Assembly: GCA_963821715.1 (NCBI GenBank)
Contig: CAWGET010000004.1
Coordinates: forward strand, 322,752 to 386,751
Direction: 5' to 3'
DNA from: CAWGET01 sp963821715
Lineage (GTDB): Bacteria; Bacteroidota; Ignavibacteria; Ignavibacteriales; Melioribacteraceae
DNA length: 64,000 nucleotides
A model generated the notes under the pieces. It ran no database searches. It saw only the letters and a program-made list of their open reading frames with translations, and was not told the origin of the DNA. Of the stretch, positions 27,037 through 37,346 are shown piece by piece. How positions within the stretch are numbered: the first letter of the stretch is position 1; each line of letters starts with the position of its first letter. The translations under genes and the position numbers were made by a program.

Positions 27037-28119
27037 ACTATTGATTTTTTGCCGGTTTTGTTTTTCAATTGGAAAATATATGCCAAAATTTGTGCCACAG
27101 CTTTATAGAGATTTTCGGGTATTTCGTCGCCTATTTCGCAATTTTTGTATAAAGCTCTAGCCAACTGTACATCTTCGTGCAGCGGAACGTTATTTTCCGC
27201 CGCTAATTTCTTAATTCTTTGAGCCACAAGATCAGCTCCCTTGGCTACTACTTTAGGAGCGGAAGTTTTTCCCATTTCATATTTTATTGCAACCGCAAAG
27301 TGAGTAGGGTTGGTTATTACAACATCAGCATTCGGAATTTCTTCCATCATTCTGCTGCGCGCCATCGCAATTTGTTTTCCTTTTATATGCGATTTGACGT
27401 GAGGATCACCTTCGGTTTGTTTATTCTCTTCTTTTACTTCCTCTTTCGTCATCATTAGATCTTTTTTATGCTTAAATTTTTGATAAGCAAAATCGGCTCC
27501 GGCAAGCAGCGCGAAGACGAGCGCAACTTTCCATAGAAAAGTCTATCGTCGTTTCAACCATAAATAAAACAATTTCGTTAATCGAATAATCTACCAGTCC
27601 TACGGAGTTCATAATCGCGTCGGAAAGAATGTAGTAGGTAAAAAGTCCGATAATAACAAGTTTAATTATGGATTTGGATAACTCAACGAGCGAACGCGAA
27701 GAGAAGAGTGTGTTTTTTATTCCTTTAAGCGGATTTAACTTTGAAAATTTCGGAGCAAGAGCTTTTGGAGTTATTTTGAATCCTACTTGTCCGTAACCTG
27801 CGGCAAGCGCTATTATTACAAGCCCAAAAAATATTGGTGCAAGTGTAATTACAAAAAATGAAATCCCCTTAATAGCGAACAATCTGAGCATTTGTAAATT
27901 AACATCGAGAGAATCGAGAGAACTAAAAATTGAAATACTAAGCTTACTTAAATTATCGCCGATATAAAATTTAGTCATGTATAAAAGGAGAAGTCCCGTA
28001 GCGAAAATCGCTAAGGAATTTATCTCCATACTTTTACCAACCTGCCCTTTATCGCGACTCTCTTCCAGCCGCTTACCGGTCGGTTGTTCGGTTTTATCTT
28101 GTCCGCCTGTATCGGGCAT
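27033..28119 (-). CDS. flhB: Flagellar export switch protein FlhB (one-base frameshift)
   Basis: The N-terminal half (27472-28119) has the usual opening GGQDKTEQPTGKRLEESRDKGQ and four membrane helices, then runs out of frame after VETTIDF. The second half (27033-27455) contains the autocleavage site ITNPTHFAVAIKYE and the AP-VVAKGADLVAQRI segment. Removing one T from the run of four (27537-27540) yields FLWKVALVFALLAGADFAYQKFK and a continuous 361-residue protein. As written the switch domain would have to be made separately. It overlaps flhA by 4 bases. Confidence 0.9.
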
Positions 28120-28895
28120 TAATTACTCATCACTTTAACTAGTTCCAAAAGTTTATCTTCATAACCCATTAAGAGGTTTTTAAAAACATAAATGTACATC
28201 GGTATTACCATAAGAAGGAGTAAAAATCCAAGACCGATCTTCAACGGATGAAGCACAAAAAACACCTGCATCTGGGGAATTACGCGTGCCATAATTCCCG
28301 CCGCAACGTGCAGCAGAAAAAACGAAACCATAATTGGAGACGCGATTTTAACCGCGAGTACAAAAATTCCGCCAGAATATTTTATAATTAAATTGAATAC
28401 AGATTCGTTCATCGTCGAAGTTCCTATCGGAATTACTTTGAAAGAATAAGCCAACGACTGAACTACATAATGATGCCCGTCAATTAAAAGGAAAACGAGT
28501 ATTGCCAGCATCGATAAAAATACGCCGATCATATTATTATTTATTTCCGACGTCGGATCGAACATCTGCGCCATTCCCAATCCCATATCGAATCCGATCA
28601 GCGTTCCGGCATAACCAATTCCGTAAAACACAAAATGGAGAACAAAGCCCATTATCATTCCTGTTATAGCTTCTTTAACTCCGGCAAGTCCGAGACCGAG
28701 CAATCCCTGATCGTAATTGAAAGGATATTCTTCAACAGTGAAAAAGATCATATACGAAATAACGAGAGCCAGACCCAATTTTGCTATAACCGGAAAATTT
28801 TTATCTCCGAAAACCGGCGCAATAAAAATAAGCGTCGCGACTCTTAAGAAAATCAAAAAAGTCGTTACAAAATCCGAGACGAGAATATCGGTCAT
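28119..28895 (-). CDS. fliR: Flagellar export gate protein FliR
   Basis: A 258-residue, highly hydrophobic protein with about six membrane segments. LRVATLIFIAPVFGDKNFPVIAKLGLALVIS at the N-terminus, VKEAITGMIMGFVLHFVFYGIGYAGTLIG in the middle and LKIGLGFLLLLMVIPMY near the end are typical FliR stretches. It forms the export-gate core with FliP and FliQ. Starts and stops overlap with fliQ (4 bases) and flhB (1 base). Confidence 0.95.
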   Translation of the reverse strand: MTDILVSDFVTTFLIFLRVATLIFIAPVFGDKNFPVIAKLGLALVISYMIFFTVEEYPFNYDQGLLGLGLAGVKEAITGMIMGFVLHFVFYGIGYAGTLIGFDMGLGMAQMFDPTSEINNNMIGVFLSMLAILVFLLIDGHHYVVQSLAYSFKVIPIGTSTMNESVFNLIIKYSGGIFVLAVKIASPIMVSFFLLHVAAGIMARVIPQMQVFFVLHPLKIGLGFLLLLMVIPMYIYVFKNLLMGYEDKLLELVKVMSN

Positions 28896-29161
28896 TTTGG
28901 TACAGTTACAATAAGATTGAATATTTTGTGAGTGATAGCGATAATTTTATCCGCCATAAACGGAAGCATTAAAATGATAGCGATTCCGGTTATGATTATC
29001 TTCGGTACAAAAGTTAAAGTCATTTCCTGAATTGAAGTCGCTGCCTGAAAAATTGAAATAATCACTCCGAGAATAAGGGAAGTTCCGAGGATAGGAAGTA
29101 AAACTATTATTACTGTATAAAATACTTCCGTTAAAAGATCTATTACCAAATCAAGCGTCAT
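28892..29161 (-). CDS. fliQ: Flagellar export gate protein FliQ
   Basis: I start at ATG 29161 (MTLDLVIDLLTEVFY), inside an ATGA overlap with fliP. The frame extends 14 codons upstream, but that would overlap fliP further without a sensible start. The 89-residue protein has two membrane helices with the family sequence LGVIISIFQAATSIQEMTLTFVPKI. The length is exactly that of FliQ. Confidence 0.95.
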   Translation of the reverse strand: MTLDLVIDLLTEVFYTVIIVLLPILGTSLILGVIISIFQAATSIQEMTLTFVPKIIITGIAIILMLPFMADKIIAITHKIFNLIVTVPK

Positions 29162-29922
29162 AATCCGAAACTCCTTACTAAAGATCCAACAATCAGCGCC
29201 CATCCGTCCACAAGAACGAAGAGCAGAATTTTAAATGGAAGCGAAACCATCATCGGCGGAATCATCATCATTCCCATACTCATTAAAATGCTCGCCACAA
29301 TCATATCGATCATTAAGAACGGTATAAAAAGAAAAAATCCTATTACAAAACCGGTTCGTAATTCGCTTAAAACAAATGCCGGAATTAATACGTAAGTTGA
29401 AAGATCTTCTCTCGTTTCAGGTTGTTCGGTATTAGAAAAACTTAAAAATAGTTCAAGATCCTGATCGCGAACGTGCTGAAACATAAATCCCCTGATGGGT
29501 GTTATAGCTTTTGCATAAGCCGAATCGATATCTATCTGATTTTCCATATACGGCTGAATTGCTTCTTCGTTTACGTTTTCCCAGACGGGAGCCATAACAA
29601 AAAATGTGATAAAAAGCGCAACACCTGCCAGAAGCTGAGTAGGCGGCATCTGCATCGTTCCCAATGCGCTTCGTAAAAAGTGGAAGACGATAATTATTCG
29701 TAAATAGGAAGTGGTCATTATCAGAATAGACGGCGCCAGTGAGAGAACCGTTAGCAGTAAAAGTATTTGAAGAGTAACAGAAATATCTTCCGGTTGATCC
29801 GCTGTACTTACATCTAATCCAATTCTAGGAAGCGGAATAGTCGGACTCTGCTGCTGGGGAATAACCGATTGAACGGTTCCGAAAAAGAAAACCGCTATTA
29901 ATAAAATTTTTATCTTCTTCAT
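29158..29922 (-). CDS. fliP: Flagellar export gate protein FliP
   Basis: 254 residues with an N-terminal signal peptide (1-23), as in most FliP proteins. Canonical segments are LAPSILIMTTSYLRIIIVFHFLRSALGTMQMPPTQ, PAFVLSELRTGFVIGFFLFIPFLMIDMIVASILMSMGMMM and the C-terminal LPFKILLFVLVDGW. It forms the pentameric core of the gate. It overlaps fliO by 4 bases. Confidence 0.96.
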   Translation of the reverse strand: MKKIKILLIAVFFFGTVQSVIPQQQSPTIPLPRIGLDVSTADQPEDISVTLQILLLLTVLSLAPSILIMTTSYLRIIIVFHFLRSALGTMQMPPTQLLAGVALFITFFVMAPVWENVNEEAIQPYMENQIDIDSAYAKAITPIRGFMFQHVRDQDLELFLSFSNTEQPETREDLSTYVLIPAFVLSELRTGFVIGFFLFIPFLMIDMIVASILMSMGMMMIPPMMVSLPFKILLFVLVDGWALIVGSLVRSFGL

Positions 29923-30257
29923 CTTCCCAGACTCTTCTTTAAATAATCCATAAAATTTGGCTGTCCGGAAGTCTGTTCGCTGTTTAAGTCAAAATCTTCG
30001 GGGCTGTCAATTTTATCGATCAAGTTAACCGAGTAATCGCTTACTCCGAGTACGTATAGTTTATCCTGAATTTTTACAACCGAGACAAATCTTTTAGGCA
30101 TTAAAGCCTGTGTGCTTAATACGTTGATGTTAAAAAGTTTAGAGTTTTTTGAATCGACTGAATAGAGAAAACGCTTCGCCAATAGAAGCATAAAATACAT
30201 AACGCCCAAAAGAGCAAATAGTACAAGAAAGATTTTTATTATTTCCCAAGCGCCCAT
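29919..30257 (-). CDS. fliO: Flagellar biosynthesis protein FliO
   Basis: 112 residues: one membrane helix near the N-terminus (about 7-27) and a small cytoplasmic beta-rich domain with INVLSTQALMPKRFVSVVKIQDKLYVLGVSDYSVNLI, the usual FliO pattern. It helps assemble the FliP ring. It shares one base with fliN and overlaps fliP. Confidence 0.9.
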   Translation of the reverse strand: MGAWEIIKIFLVLFALLGVMYFMLLLAKRFLYSVDSKNSKLFNINVLSTQALMPKRFVSVVKIQDKLYVLGVSDYSVNLIDKIDSPEDFDLNSEQTSGQPNFMDYLKKSLGR

Positions 30258-30658
30258 TATTTTATACTTTTCATCCTTTCTTCCGAACTGACAAGGTTTG
30301 TAATTCTTATTCCGAAATGCTTATCGATAACTACCACTTCGCCTTCTGCAATTTTTTTATTGTTAACGAAAACATCAACGGGTTCACTGGCAAGTTTTTC
30401 CAGTTCGATGACGTAACCTCTTTCCAGCTCGAGAATGTCTTTAATCTGCATTCTGGTTCTGCCGAGTTCGATGTAAACATTTAACTGAAGGTCTTTAAGG
30501 AACTCGAGTTTATCATCGCTCATAAATCCTTTTTTGGTCGATTCGTCAAAATCCGGAAACTCAGCTACACTGCCGTTTACTTCTTCAGCGGCTGCGGTTT
30601 CGGCGGCTTCGCTTTGTTCAACCTGTTCTTCACTAATTTTTTCTGAATTTTCAGGCAT
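30257..30658 (-). CDS. fliN: Flagellar motor switch protein FliN
   Basis: 133 residues with an acidic, Ala/Glu-rich N-terminal tail (1-50) and a C-terminal SpoA domain: LQLNVYIELGRTRMQIKDILELERGYVIELEKLASEPVDVFVNNKKIAEGEVVVIDKHFGIRI. This is a normal FliN domain that builds the C-ring with FliM. It lies 4 bases after fliM. Confidence 0.95.
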   Translation of the reverse strand: MPENSEKISEEQVEQSEAAETAAAEEVNGSVAEFPDFDESTKKGFMSDDKLEFLKDLQLNVYIELGRTRMQIKDILELERGYVIELEKLASEPVDVFVNNKKIAEGEVVVIDKHFGIRITNLVSSEERMKSIK

Positions 30659-30662
30659 TTAA

Positions 30663-31640
30663 TTACTCCTTATTTTCAATCTTTCTTGAAATTTTAATTG
30701 CTCTATTTTTATTTACAATCCCCGGATAACCGTAAAACAGATCCTTATCGTCAACTTTTACTTTCGCTTCTTCATCAACTTTATTCTTTAGAATTACTAC
30801 GTCTCCCTTTCTTAAATTTTTTAATTGATCGAGAGAAATAACGGCTTTACCGAACTCGACCGAAATGGAAAGTTCAGTCTGGTACAAATGTTTAATTAAA
30901 ATATTTTGTGCGGTTGTACCGCTGTATTTTACCGGGCGAATTGTGGAAAACTGTTTGTTGCTCAGCTTGGATAAAATTGAATCGAACGCGAAAGTAGCGA
31001 AACAGAGATTCATTAAATAAGACTGCTCGCCTATAAATATTTCGAAGGAAATAAGCAGAACGCTTTCACTCTGCGATGTAATCTGCGCGAAATCGATATC
31101 CGGCTCAAAATGATCTACCTGAAATTCATAATCTCCTACTGTAGCCCAGGATTTTTTCATATCCTGCATAATTTTATCTACAATAATCCTTAGAACTTTC
31201 TGCTCAATCGGCGTTATAACTTTCGATTGTTTGGAGCTGCTCCCGTTTCCACCCAGAAGTCTATCGACAAAAGTTAAAGCCAGTTCCGGACTCATTTCCA
31301 AAATACCTTTTATATCCGTATTTTTAATATCGAACGTAAAAAGACAAGCCGGGTTTGAGACGGACAAAACATATTCGGAATAATAAATTTGATCTACTGA
31401 AATTACATTAATGTTAATTATCGACTGAAGTTTCGTCATCAGGAATGAGCTGAAACTTTCCGCGAAATTTTCCTGAATACTGCGAATAGACCTTAGCTGA
31501 TTTTTCGAGATCCGGTTAGGAAGACGGAAATCGAAAGGAACTACTTCCAAATTTGAAGACGAAGCGTCGGGTTCGTCATCGCCTGTCTTCATATTGTTGA
31601 GAAGTTGGTCAATTTCTGATTGTGATAAAACTTCTGCCAT
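30663..31640 (-). CDS. fliM: Flagellar motor switch protein FliM
   Basis: 325 residues. The N-terminal peptide VLSQSEIDQLLNNM is the docking site for phosphorylated CheY. The middle domain follows (SIRSIQENFAESFSSFLMTKL...), with the C-terminal SpoA domain (from about 245) ending in ISRKI. The same docking-type peptide recurs three times in the CheZ of this window. It lies 2 bases after fliL. Confidence 0.95.
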   Translation of the reverse strand: MAEVLSQSEIDQLLNNMKTGDDEPDASSSNLEVVPFDFRLPNRISKNQLRSIRSIQENFAESFSSFLMTKLQSIININVISVDQIYYSEYVLSVSNPACLFTFDIKNTDIKGILEMSPELALTFVDRLLGGNGSSSKQSKVITPIEQKVLRIIVDKIMQDMKKSWATVGDYEFQVDHFEPDIDFAQITSQSESVLLISFEIFIGEQSYLMNLCFATFAFDSILSKLSNKQFSTIRPVKYSGTTAQNILIKHLYQTELSISVEFGKAVISLDQLKNLRKGDVVILKNKVDEEAKVKVDDKDLFYGYPGIVNKNRAIKISRKIENKE

Positions 31641-31642
31641 AG

Positions 31643-32197
31643 TTATTGTAGAATATATTTACTGAAATAAACACTATTAACATTAATATCCGGAACGAGC
31701 GTTTTTAATTTTTCGATCAGTTCAATTTTCAAATTTTCTTTCGATTCCGGTTGACTCAATTCGGTCAAAGTTTTGCTCGAGAATAAAGAAATTATCATAT
31801 CCTTAAGCAGAACATTTTTTGTTTCGAGAGCCGCCATTTCTTCTTCCGATCCAACGTCGAGTCCTATTGAGACGAGCGCTAATCTTTGTCCGTTTGTTCC
31901 TGCGGGATTAACAATAATATCGTCAATCGAATGAATAAATTGTCCGGTTACGATCTGCTCTTCCCCATTTTCGGATGAATCGCTTTCTTCTTCTGCGTGG
32001 GCTGCATTCTCTTCATTATCCAAACTTGCGGCGTTTCCCATTTTATCCAGCAATATATTTGCCGTAATGAAGTAAACGATTAGCAGTTGAACTATAAACA
32101 GAGGAAGCCCGATTAAGAAAACTTTAGGATTAAGACCTTTCTTTTTCTCTTCGGGCGCCGCGGCTTGTTCAACTTTTTCTTCTGTATTATTTTCCAT
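31643..32197 (-). CDS. fliL: Flagellar basal body-associated protein FliL
   Basis: 184 residues: a Glu-rich cytoplasmic tail, one membrane helix (about 27-47, VFLIGLPLFIVQLLIVYFITANILL), an acidic linker and a periplasmic domain with DDIIVNPAGTNGQRLALVSIGLDVG, the FliL signature. FliL surrounds stator units. It is the first gene of the long operon and is preceded by a GGCAT-N5-TTGA box 36 bases upstream. Confidence 0.92.
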   Translation of the reverse strand: MENNTEEKVEQAAAPEEKKKGLNPKVFLIGLPLFIVQLLIVYFITANILLDKMGNAASLDNEENAAHAEEESDSSENGEEQIVTGQFIHSIDDIIVNPAGTNGQRLALVSIGLDVGSEEEMAALETKNVLLKDMIISLFSSKTLTELSQPESKENLKIELIEKLKTLVPDINVNSVYFSKYILQ

Positions 32198-32232
32198 TTC
32201 GCCGGTTTTTAATTTTCTTTGTCAATTATCAT

Positions 32233-32247
32233 TCAATAGATATGCCA
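32233..32247 (-). promoter_or_regulatory. Sigma-54-like box before the fliL operon
   Basis: Minus strand reads TGGCAT ATCTA TTGA. The GG is followed at the 10-base spacing of a -24/-12 promoter by GA rather than the usual GC. The same arrangement stands before flgB and before the chemotaxis operon. Confidence 0.55.
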
Positions 32248-32381
32248 TAAGATTTTTCCTGTTTGGAAAAGCAAAAAATGCCTTTTTTAGATGAAAAAAC
32301 GGCTTCCATTTTTGATTTTAGTGGCTAATATTGGTCAATTGAAGAAAAGTAAGGAAAATCACTCCGCTCAAAAATAGGAGG

Positions 32382-32909
32382 TTAACTGACATACAAAGTG
32401 ATCATAAAGTAAGGAATACCTAAATTTGAAGTAGGTTGAATCCAAGAAGGATTTGTAAATAATTTAATATAATCACTAGATAATGTATTTTCATTTTGTA
32501 GACTTGCCAATACATTTAATTTTCCTCTTATTTTATTATACTTAATTTCAACGGTATCTGAGATTATATGAAAATTACCTCCTATAATTTCTGAATAATG
32601 GTAGATAGTCATTCCCGGTTGTCCGTCGCCTTGTATAACATAAGAAGTTGAATTATCAGATTTCCATGTTGGGTTTGGCACATTCGGACTTACTTCTTTT
32701 TCCCAGTGGACGTATTGATATGAGCCGGGCGTTTGTAAAATATTATCAATATATAGATCGGCATAATAATCATATCTCTATTCCGGAGAATTGTCAATGA
32801 ATTGATACCAGTATAGATTTTCCACTCTAATTATTACAGAATAATCTCCCGTCGCTGGAGTAATACTTATTGAGATTAAAAAAATTATGATGAAAAGTAT
32901 CTTTTTAAT
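32382..32909 (-). pseudogene. Remnant of a small secreted protein gene
   Basis: A frame runs from 32909 to 32382. It begins ATT-AAA-AAG behind a GGAGAAG ribosome binding site, where an ATG would be expected. It then encodes a signal-like KKILFIIIFLISISITPATG, then DYSVIIRVENLYWY, and meets an in-frame TAG at 32778-32780 (codon 44). After the stop the same frame continues sensibly to the end, including TIYHYSEIIGG. Loss of the start plus a nonsense codon point to a decayed gene or a poorly resolved sequence. The family is unknown; a secreted beta-rich protein is likely. Confidence 0.55.
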
Positions 32910-32956
32910 ACCGCTTCTCCACTTTAAATTTTTGAATTTGTTTAATCGCGGCTTTA

Positions 32957-34310
32957 TTATTTCCTTTTCCCTATGATGATTGTTGCGCTGCCAACTATAA
33001 AATTTCTTACTTGACTTCCTGACAACACGACAATATCGTCTTTAACGGCTATGCCATTTATAGAACTACCCGGAAATTCTTTAACTTTTTCCCAATTAAT
33101 ACCGTTATAGTGATATACTGTCGGGCTGGCGTCAACCGCAAAAATGTCATTTGTATCATTTCCACGGATGACTTTCATCAGCCAAGTCGATAGAGGATAC
33201 TTTTGCCATTTTTGATGTTTATATTCCTTAACTCCATTACCGGAAATATAAACCGGCGAATAATTATTCTTAAACCAAACTCCCGATACTTTATCTTGAA
33301 AGGGAGAGCCTAAAGTATCTCTTACGCTATGTTCGTCTATGCTTAATAATCTTCTATCCCCTTCGCCTTGGAAAAGCTCTGAAACTGCGGCTAATATTGT
33401 TGATCTTTGAGTGTTAACATCATAATACCCCCAAATATCATTCAACTCTGTTTCTGTTCCGCTTTCTATTTTACTCCAGTTTCCGTCTTGGTAGTGGGCT
33501 ATGCTTCCATTACCACCTACTATATAGAAATCATCTTTACTTATTCCCCAAATTTTTCATTGATAGCGCCCGTTAATAATGGATTAACGCCACAATCGAG
33601 TACAATACATTTTCCATCAAAGAATCCAATACTGCCATCCATTTGTAACGAGGATGTTATTTTCATCAAATGCCCAAATAGCGCTTAGAGATGGATACTC
33701 AACGGCTGCTGCAATTACCATAGTAATAAATTCTTTTTAACTCCCACTCACTTCCATTCCAATGAACAGCATTGTATGCTTTCCCGGTTGTATCGGCATA
33801 TATTCTACCAACCGCCCAGATATCATCTTCATTTATTATTGCTACATCATTAAGAGCACTGCTTCCTCCTATTCCTCCAAATTCATACTTTTCCCAGGTA
33901 AAATTACTGCTCGTTATATTTAGAGTTGTTACCTGTAGTATTTCGCTTTCCTCGGTCTTTCCGTTTATCTCCGCTTCCGTTTGGTATGTGTAATCGTTAT
34001 TAAACGAAAGAGCCGTATCAATTATTACTGTATCTGTTTTAGTCAAAGTAAAACTAATCAGTTCTTTTTCGTTTTTTTTAATTGTTAAACTAACAGGCAA
34101 TACAGAATCTTCCGCTGCAACTTCAATAAAAGCTTCGGTACAGCTTACATCTAATAATTTCAATGTTATTGCTTTAGGCTGTTCCGGTATTATTACTTTA
34201 GGCGGCTCTGTCGTATCGCAGGATAGAAGGTTCGCTATTATAAAAATTGTTAATAAATAAAAGAAGTATTTCATTTTGTTTTTCCTCTTTGTATAAATGT
34301 TATTCTTCAT
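32957..34310 (-). pseudogene. Lipoprotein with beta-propeller-like repeats, broken by three indels
   Basis: The N-terminal part (33699-34310) has a lipoprotein signal ending LLSC, then a fibronectin-like section and NEDDIWAVGRIYADTTGKAYNAVHWNGSEWE. The C-terminal part (32957-33445) has more of the same repeat (VYHYNGINWEKV, NDIWGYYD). Between them the frame changes three times: an extra base near 33713, another near 33650-33670 and a missing base near 33553. With these corrected, one 450-residue protein results. Repeats with DDIW-V and YHYNG-W recall lipoproteins often mislabelled glucosyltransferase in Ignavibacteria-like genomes. It is unrelated to flagella. Confidence 0.65.
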
Positions 34311-34427
34311 ACAAAAGATAATTTTAATTAACGGAAAATGTGTGTGATCTATGTAACAAAGAGTATACTATAACTTATATTCTAATAATAAAAATTATTT
34401 CAATAAACATTTTCGAAAACCCGTTTA

Positions 34428-34464
34428 AAATTAAAAGCCCCTCTTCTTAATAAGGAGAGGGGCT
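34428..34464 (-). terminator. Rho-independent terminator after flgE
   Basis: GCCCCTCT on one side and AGAGGGGC on the other (34437-34463) form a stem of about 12 pairs with one G-T, and on the minus strand the run TTTTAATTTT follows. It closes the flgB-flgE operon 40 bases after the flgE stop. The hairpin and the preceding GACCTCACCC resemble the element at 58901-58950. Confidence 0.85.
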
Positions 34465-34505
34465 GTCAAATGTATCCTTAGGCTAGGGTGAGGTCGTAAA
34501 TTATT

Positions 34506-36144
34506 TTATCTTACTAAGTTTGTTACTTCCTGGAGAAGATTATCCGAAGTAGTTATAACTCTTGCGTTTGCCTGGAATCCTCTCTGAGAAACGATCATCC
34601 TCGTAAATTCTTCCGAAAGATCTACGTTAGATTGTTCCAAGCGCTCCAGATTGGATTGTTGTTCCCGTCGATTCACCCGGCGTTCCGTAAAACGGATCGC
34701 CCGAGTTAGCGGAGATAGTAAACATATTTTCACCAACGCTCGTCAAACCGTTCAGGTTCGGGAATGTCGCAATCATTATTTGTCCCAGTTTCCTCGATTG
34801 CCCGTTCGAAAATACTCCGTTTATATATCCGTATTGGTCAATATTCAAGTCGGCTAAATTTGCCGCCGCCGATCCGTTTTGGTTCAAAGCGGAAATAACA
34901 GAATTTGATGAAGTCTGTGTAATTCCGTCAAATCCTTCGCCGAAATTAATTTTGACATTCTGCAAACTAGCGCCGCCTGTTGGTGCGAAACTAACAACAG
35001 GAGGATTAGGAGATATTGAGTTTATTGAACCGTCGGCGTTAAAAGTCATTGTACCCGAATTTGATGTTAAGGTCCCGCTTGATGAAGGAACTTCCGCTGC
35101 CCAGTTCCAGCTATTGTCGGAAGTTTTTGTGAACTTAACAGTTAATGTATGAGGATTACCCAGTGAATCAAAAACTGACAATGTTCCGTTAACAATAGTA
35201 GGTTCACGGTTGTTATCCACGGTGGAGCTTAAAGTAATAGCATTGTCGTTTTGAGTAACTGCTGTCGGATCAAAATTAAAGTCTAACCTCAAAGTGTTAT
35301 CCTGAATATTGATCGGTGCGGGTGGATTATTGCCGTCGAGTGACACCATATCACCGGAAGTTGGATCGAACACAGCCTGAACAGTCGTCGGCCCAACAAC
35401 AGCGTTTCCATCAGAGTCAAGTAATTCATAAGTTAAATTATAAGTATCAGCAGCAGTCTTTTCATAAGTCGAGTTCAATGTATATTCATTTCCGGTAGCA
35501 TCGTAAACTGTGTTTGTATTATCGACGGTATCGCCTACTGCCATTGAGGAATTAAGATTACCTGATTGCGCAAAAACTTCCGAAGCGGTTCTGGATGCTG
35601 TACTGTCTAAATTTCCACCCCAATCTACATTGGTGGTTGCAACGGCCGGAAGTCTCAAATTCGAATCAATAATAATATCCTGAAGATTATTTCCCGGAGG
35701 CACAACACCTTCGTCAGTTGCAAGTTTACCCTGAACAATAGCGCCGTTCTGGGGATTTACTAATTTTCCTTCAGCGTCAAAAGTATAAACACCTGCGCGC
35801 GAGAAAAATCTCTCACCGTTACTTTCCATAATAAACAATCCGTTTCCCTGCAATGCTAGATCGGTGGTTCTTCCTGTTCTTTCAAAAGTACCCTGATTCC
35901 AGTCGCGATCTATAGAATTAATTTTCATTCCCAGCCCGATCTGGTAAGTGTTGGTACCACCCGATGTTGCAGTCGGATCTGTTCCGTATCTTACAAACTG
36001 ATTGAATGTATCGCTGAATGTTACCCGCGATCCTTTGAAACCGATTGTGTTTACGTTGGCAATGTTGTTTCCGATAACGTCCATCATAGCCTGATGGTTG
36101 CGAAGACCGGATACACCGGAAAATAGTGAGTTAAGAAGTGACAT
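34506..36144 (-). CDS. flgE: Flagellar hook protein FlgE (one-base frameshift near the end)
   Basis: The N-terminus MSLLNSLFSGVSGLRNHQAMMDVIGNNIANVNTIGFKGSR has the rod/hook signature. A long hook-specific middle follows, with LNQNGSAAANLADLNIDQYGYINGVFSNG and GQIMIATFPNLNGL. The frame breaks at GALGTI. Removing one G at 34637-34638 gives GALEQSNVDLSEEFTRMIVSQRGFQANARVITTSDNLLQEV, the canonical C-terminal D0 helix, for a total of 545 residues. Without that helix the hook could not polymerise. It is the last gene of the flgB operon. Confidence 0.92.
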
Positions 36145-36246
36145 TATAACCTCCTAAAGGATTATGTTCAAAAGCGATTCAGCGTCAGTCGGTCGGCCGA
36201 ATCAAGAGCGTCCTGCGAAGGTCCCGCTCAGTTTATTAATTATTTT

Positions 36247-36630
36247 TTATTGTGCAAATACTACGCTGTCAATATTCGTATAGATATTATCACTTTCATT
36301 ATCAATGCCCATCGCCGTTACAACCGTTTTATTCGGGATGTTAACAATGAAAGCCGTTTTATCCATCATTACTAAAGAATCTTTAGCCCCTTTTGCGGCG
36401 GCTTTTCCTACGGCGCTTTCAAGTTTTTGAAGATCTGTTTCCGATAAACTTATATTTCGCGATTCCAAACGCCGCGATGCATGAGTTGAGAATTTTACTT
36501 TCTCAAGCTCTTTCTGAAAGATCGACTCAAAATGGTTGTTAACCTTTACATCGCTCTTTCCGGGAAAATCATTATTTCCGGTTATCGGTACAAATGGTAC
36601 CTTAATACCGTTTATTTCATTACCTGTCAT
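36247..36630 (-). CDS. Flagellar operon protein, TIGR02530 family
   Basis: 127 residues with a disordered N-terminus and the family core VKFSTHASRRLESRNISLSETDLQKLESAVGKAAAKGAKDSLVMMDKTAFIVNIPNKTVVTAMGIDNESDNIYTNIDSVVF. Members of this family lie between flgD and flgE in many Firmicutes and related loci, just as here. Its role is not established; a hook-cap or secretion-related function is assumed from position. It overlaps flgD by 11 bases. Confidence 0.85.
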   Translation of the reverse strand: MTGNEINGIKVPFVPITGNNDFPGKSDVKVNNHFESIFQKELEKVKFSTHASRRLESRNISLSETDLQKLESAVGKAAAKGAKDSLVMMDKTAFIVNIPNKTVVTAMGIDNESDNIYTNIDSVVFAQ

Positions 36631-37336
36631 AACCTAATTTATCCCCTTCGTCATTGTTTCCGTTTCCATCTTCAAAATTTAGTATTTCAAATACATCGTT
36701 TAAGGAGTATTCTACATTGTTGATCACTAACATCGTTCCGTACTCCGTAAAGCGGATCGAATCAATCGGGCCAACTCTGTATGTATCCGCCTGAATTTTT
36801 TCCCCGCTCATATCAATCGCTTCAACTTCAAAACTGTAAGAGCCGTAACCTAATTTCTTACCTTCATTATCGGTAAAGTCCCAGGAAAGTTTATGGTCTC
36901 CTTTAATATTTTTTATATTATCATAAGATTTTACCAAAACGCCGTTCTCATCGTAAATTTTCATCGTTACATCTTTCGCATCTCCGGCTAAATAATATCC
37001 GAGATCAATATTTTCCTGTCCCTGAAAATTCACATCGTTGCCCACCAGCTTAACGGCTTTCCCGATAAGCGCGGTAGCCATGGAATTATTTACCGATTGC
37101 GCTAACTGATAGTTAGCATTGATGCTCGTCTCTAACGAATCGTTCATATTCGAAAGCTGCTCGAGCGACGAGAACTCGGCAAGCTGCGACGCGAATGCTG
37201 TTCCATCCATTGGATTCAGAGGATCCTGATTTTTTAACTGCTGAATCATCAGCTTCATAAAATCATCTTTACCCAAAATACTTTTATTTGTTCTTGCCGG
37301 TGCCGCCGACGTTAAACCTGACATTCCGTCAATCAT
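36620..37336 (-). CDS. flgD: Flagellar hook assembly scaffold FlgD
   Basis: 238 residues. The N-terminal KSILGKDDFMKLMIQQLKNQDPLNPMDGTAFASQLAEFSSLEQLSNMN is the family signature. The middle and C-terminal part form the FlgD Ig-like/Tudor unit (DAKDVTMKIYDENGVLVKSY, KLSWDFTDNEGKKLGYGSYSFEVEAID). FlgD caps the growing hook. Its ribosome binding site AGGAG lies right at the stop of the frame-corrected fliK. Confidence 0.95.
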   Translation of the reverse strand: MIDGMSGLTSAAPARTNKSILGKDDFMKLMIQQLKNQDPLNPMDGTAFASQLAEFSSLEQLSNMNDSLETSINANYQLAQSVNNSMATALIGKAVKLVGNDVNFQGQENIDLGYYLAGDAKDVTMKIYDENGVLVKSYDNIKNIKGDHKLSWDFTDNEGKKLGYGSYSFEVEAIDMSGEKIQADTYRVGPIDSIRFTEYGTMLVINNVEYSLNDVFEILNFEDGNGNNDEGDKLGYDR

Positions 37337-37346
37337 AATTCCGCTC

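Noticed and set aside
32268..32290. Second sigma-54-like box (GGCATTTTTTGC) before fliL
   Set aside because: The GG to GC spacing is 8 instead of 10 bases, so it does not fit the -24/-12 geometry.
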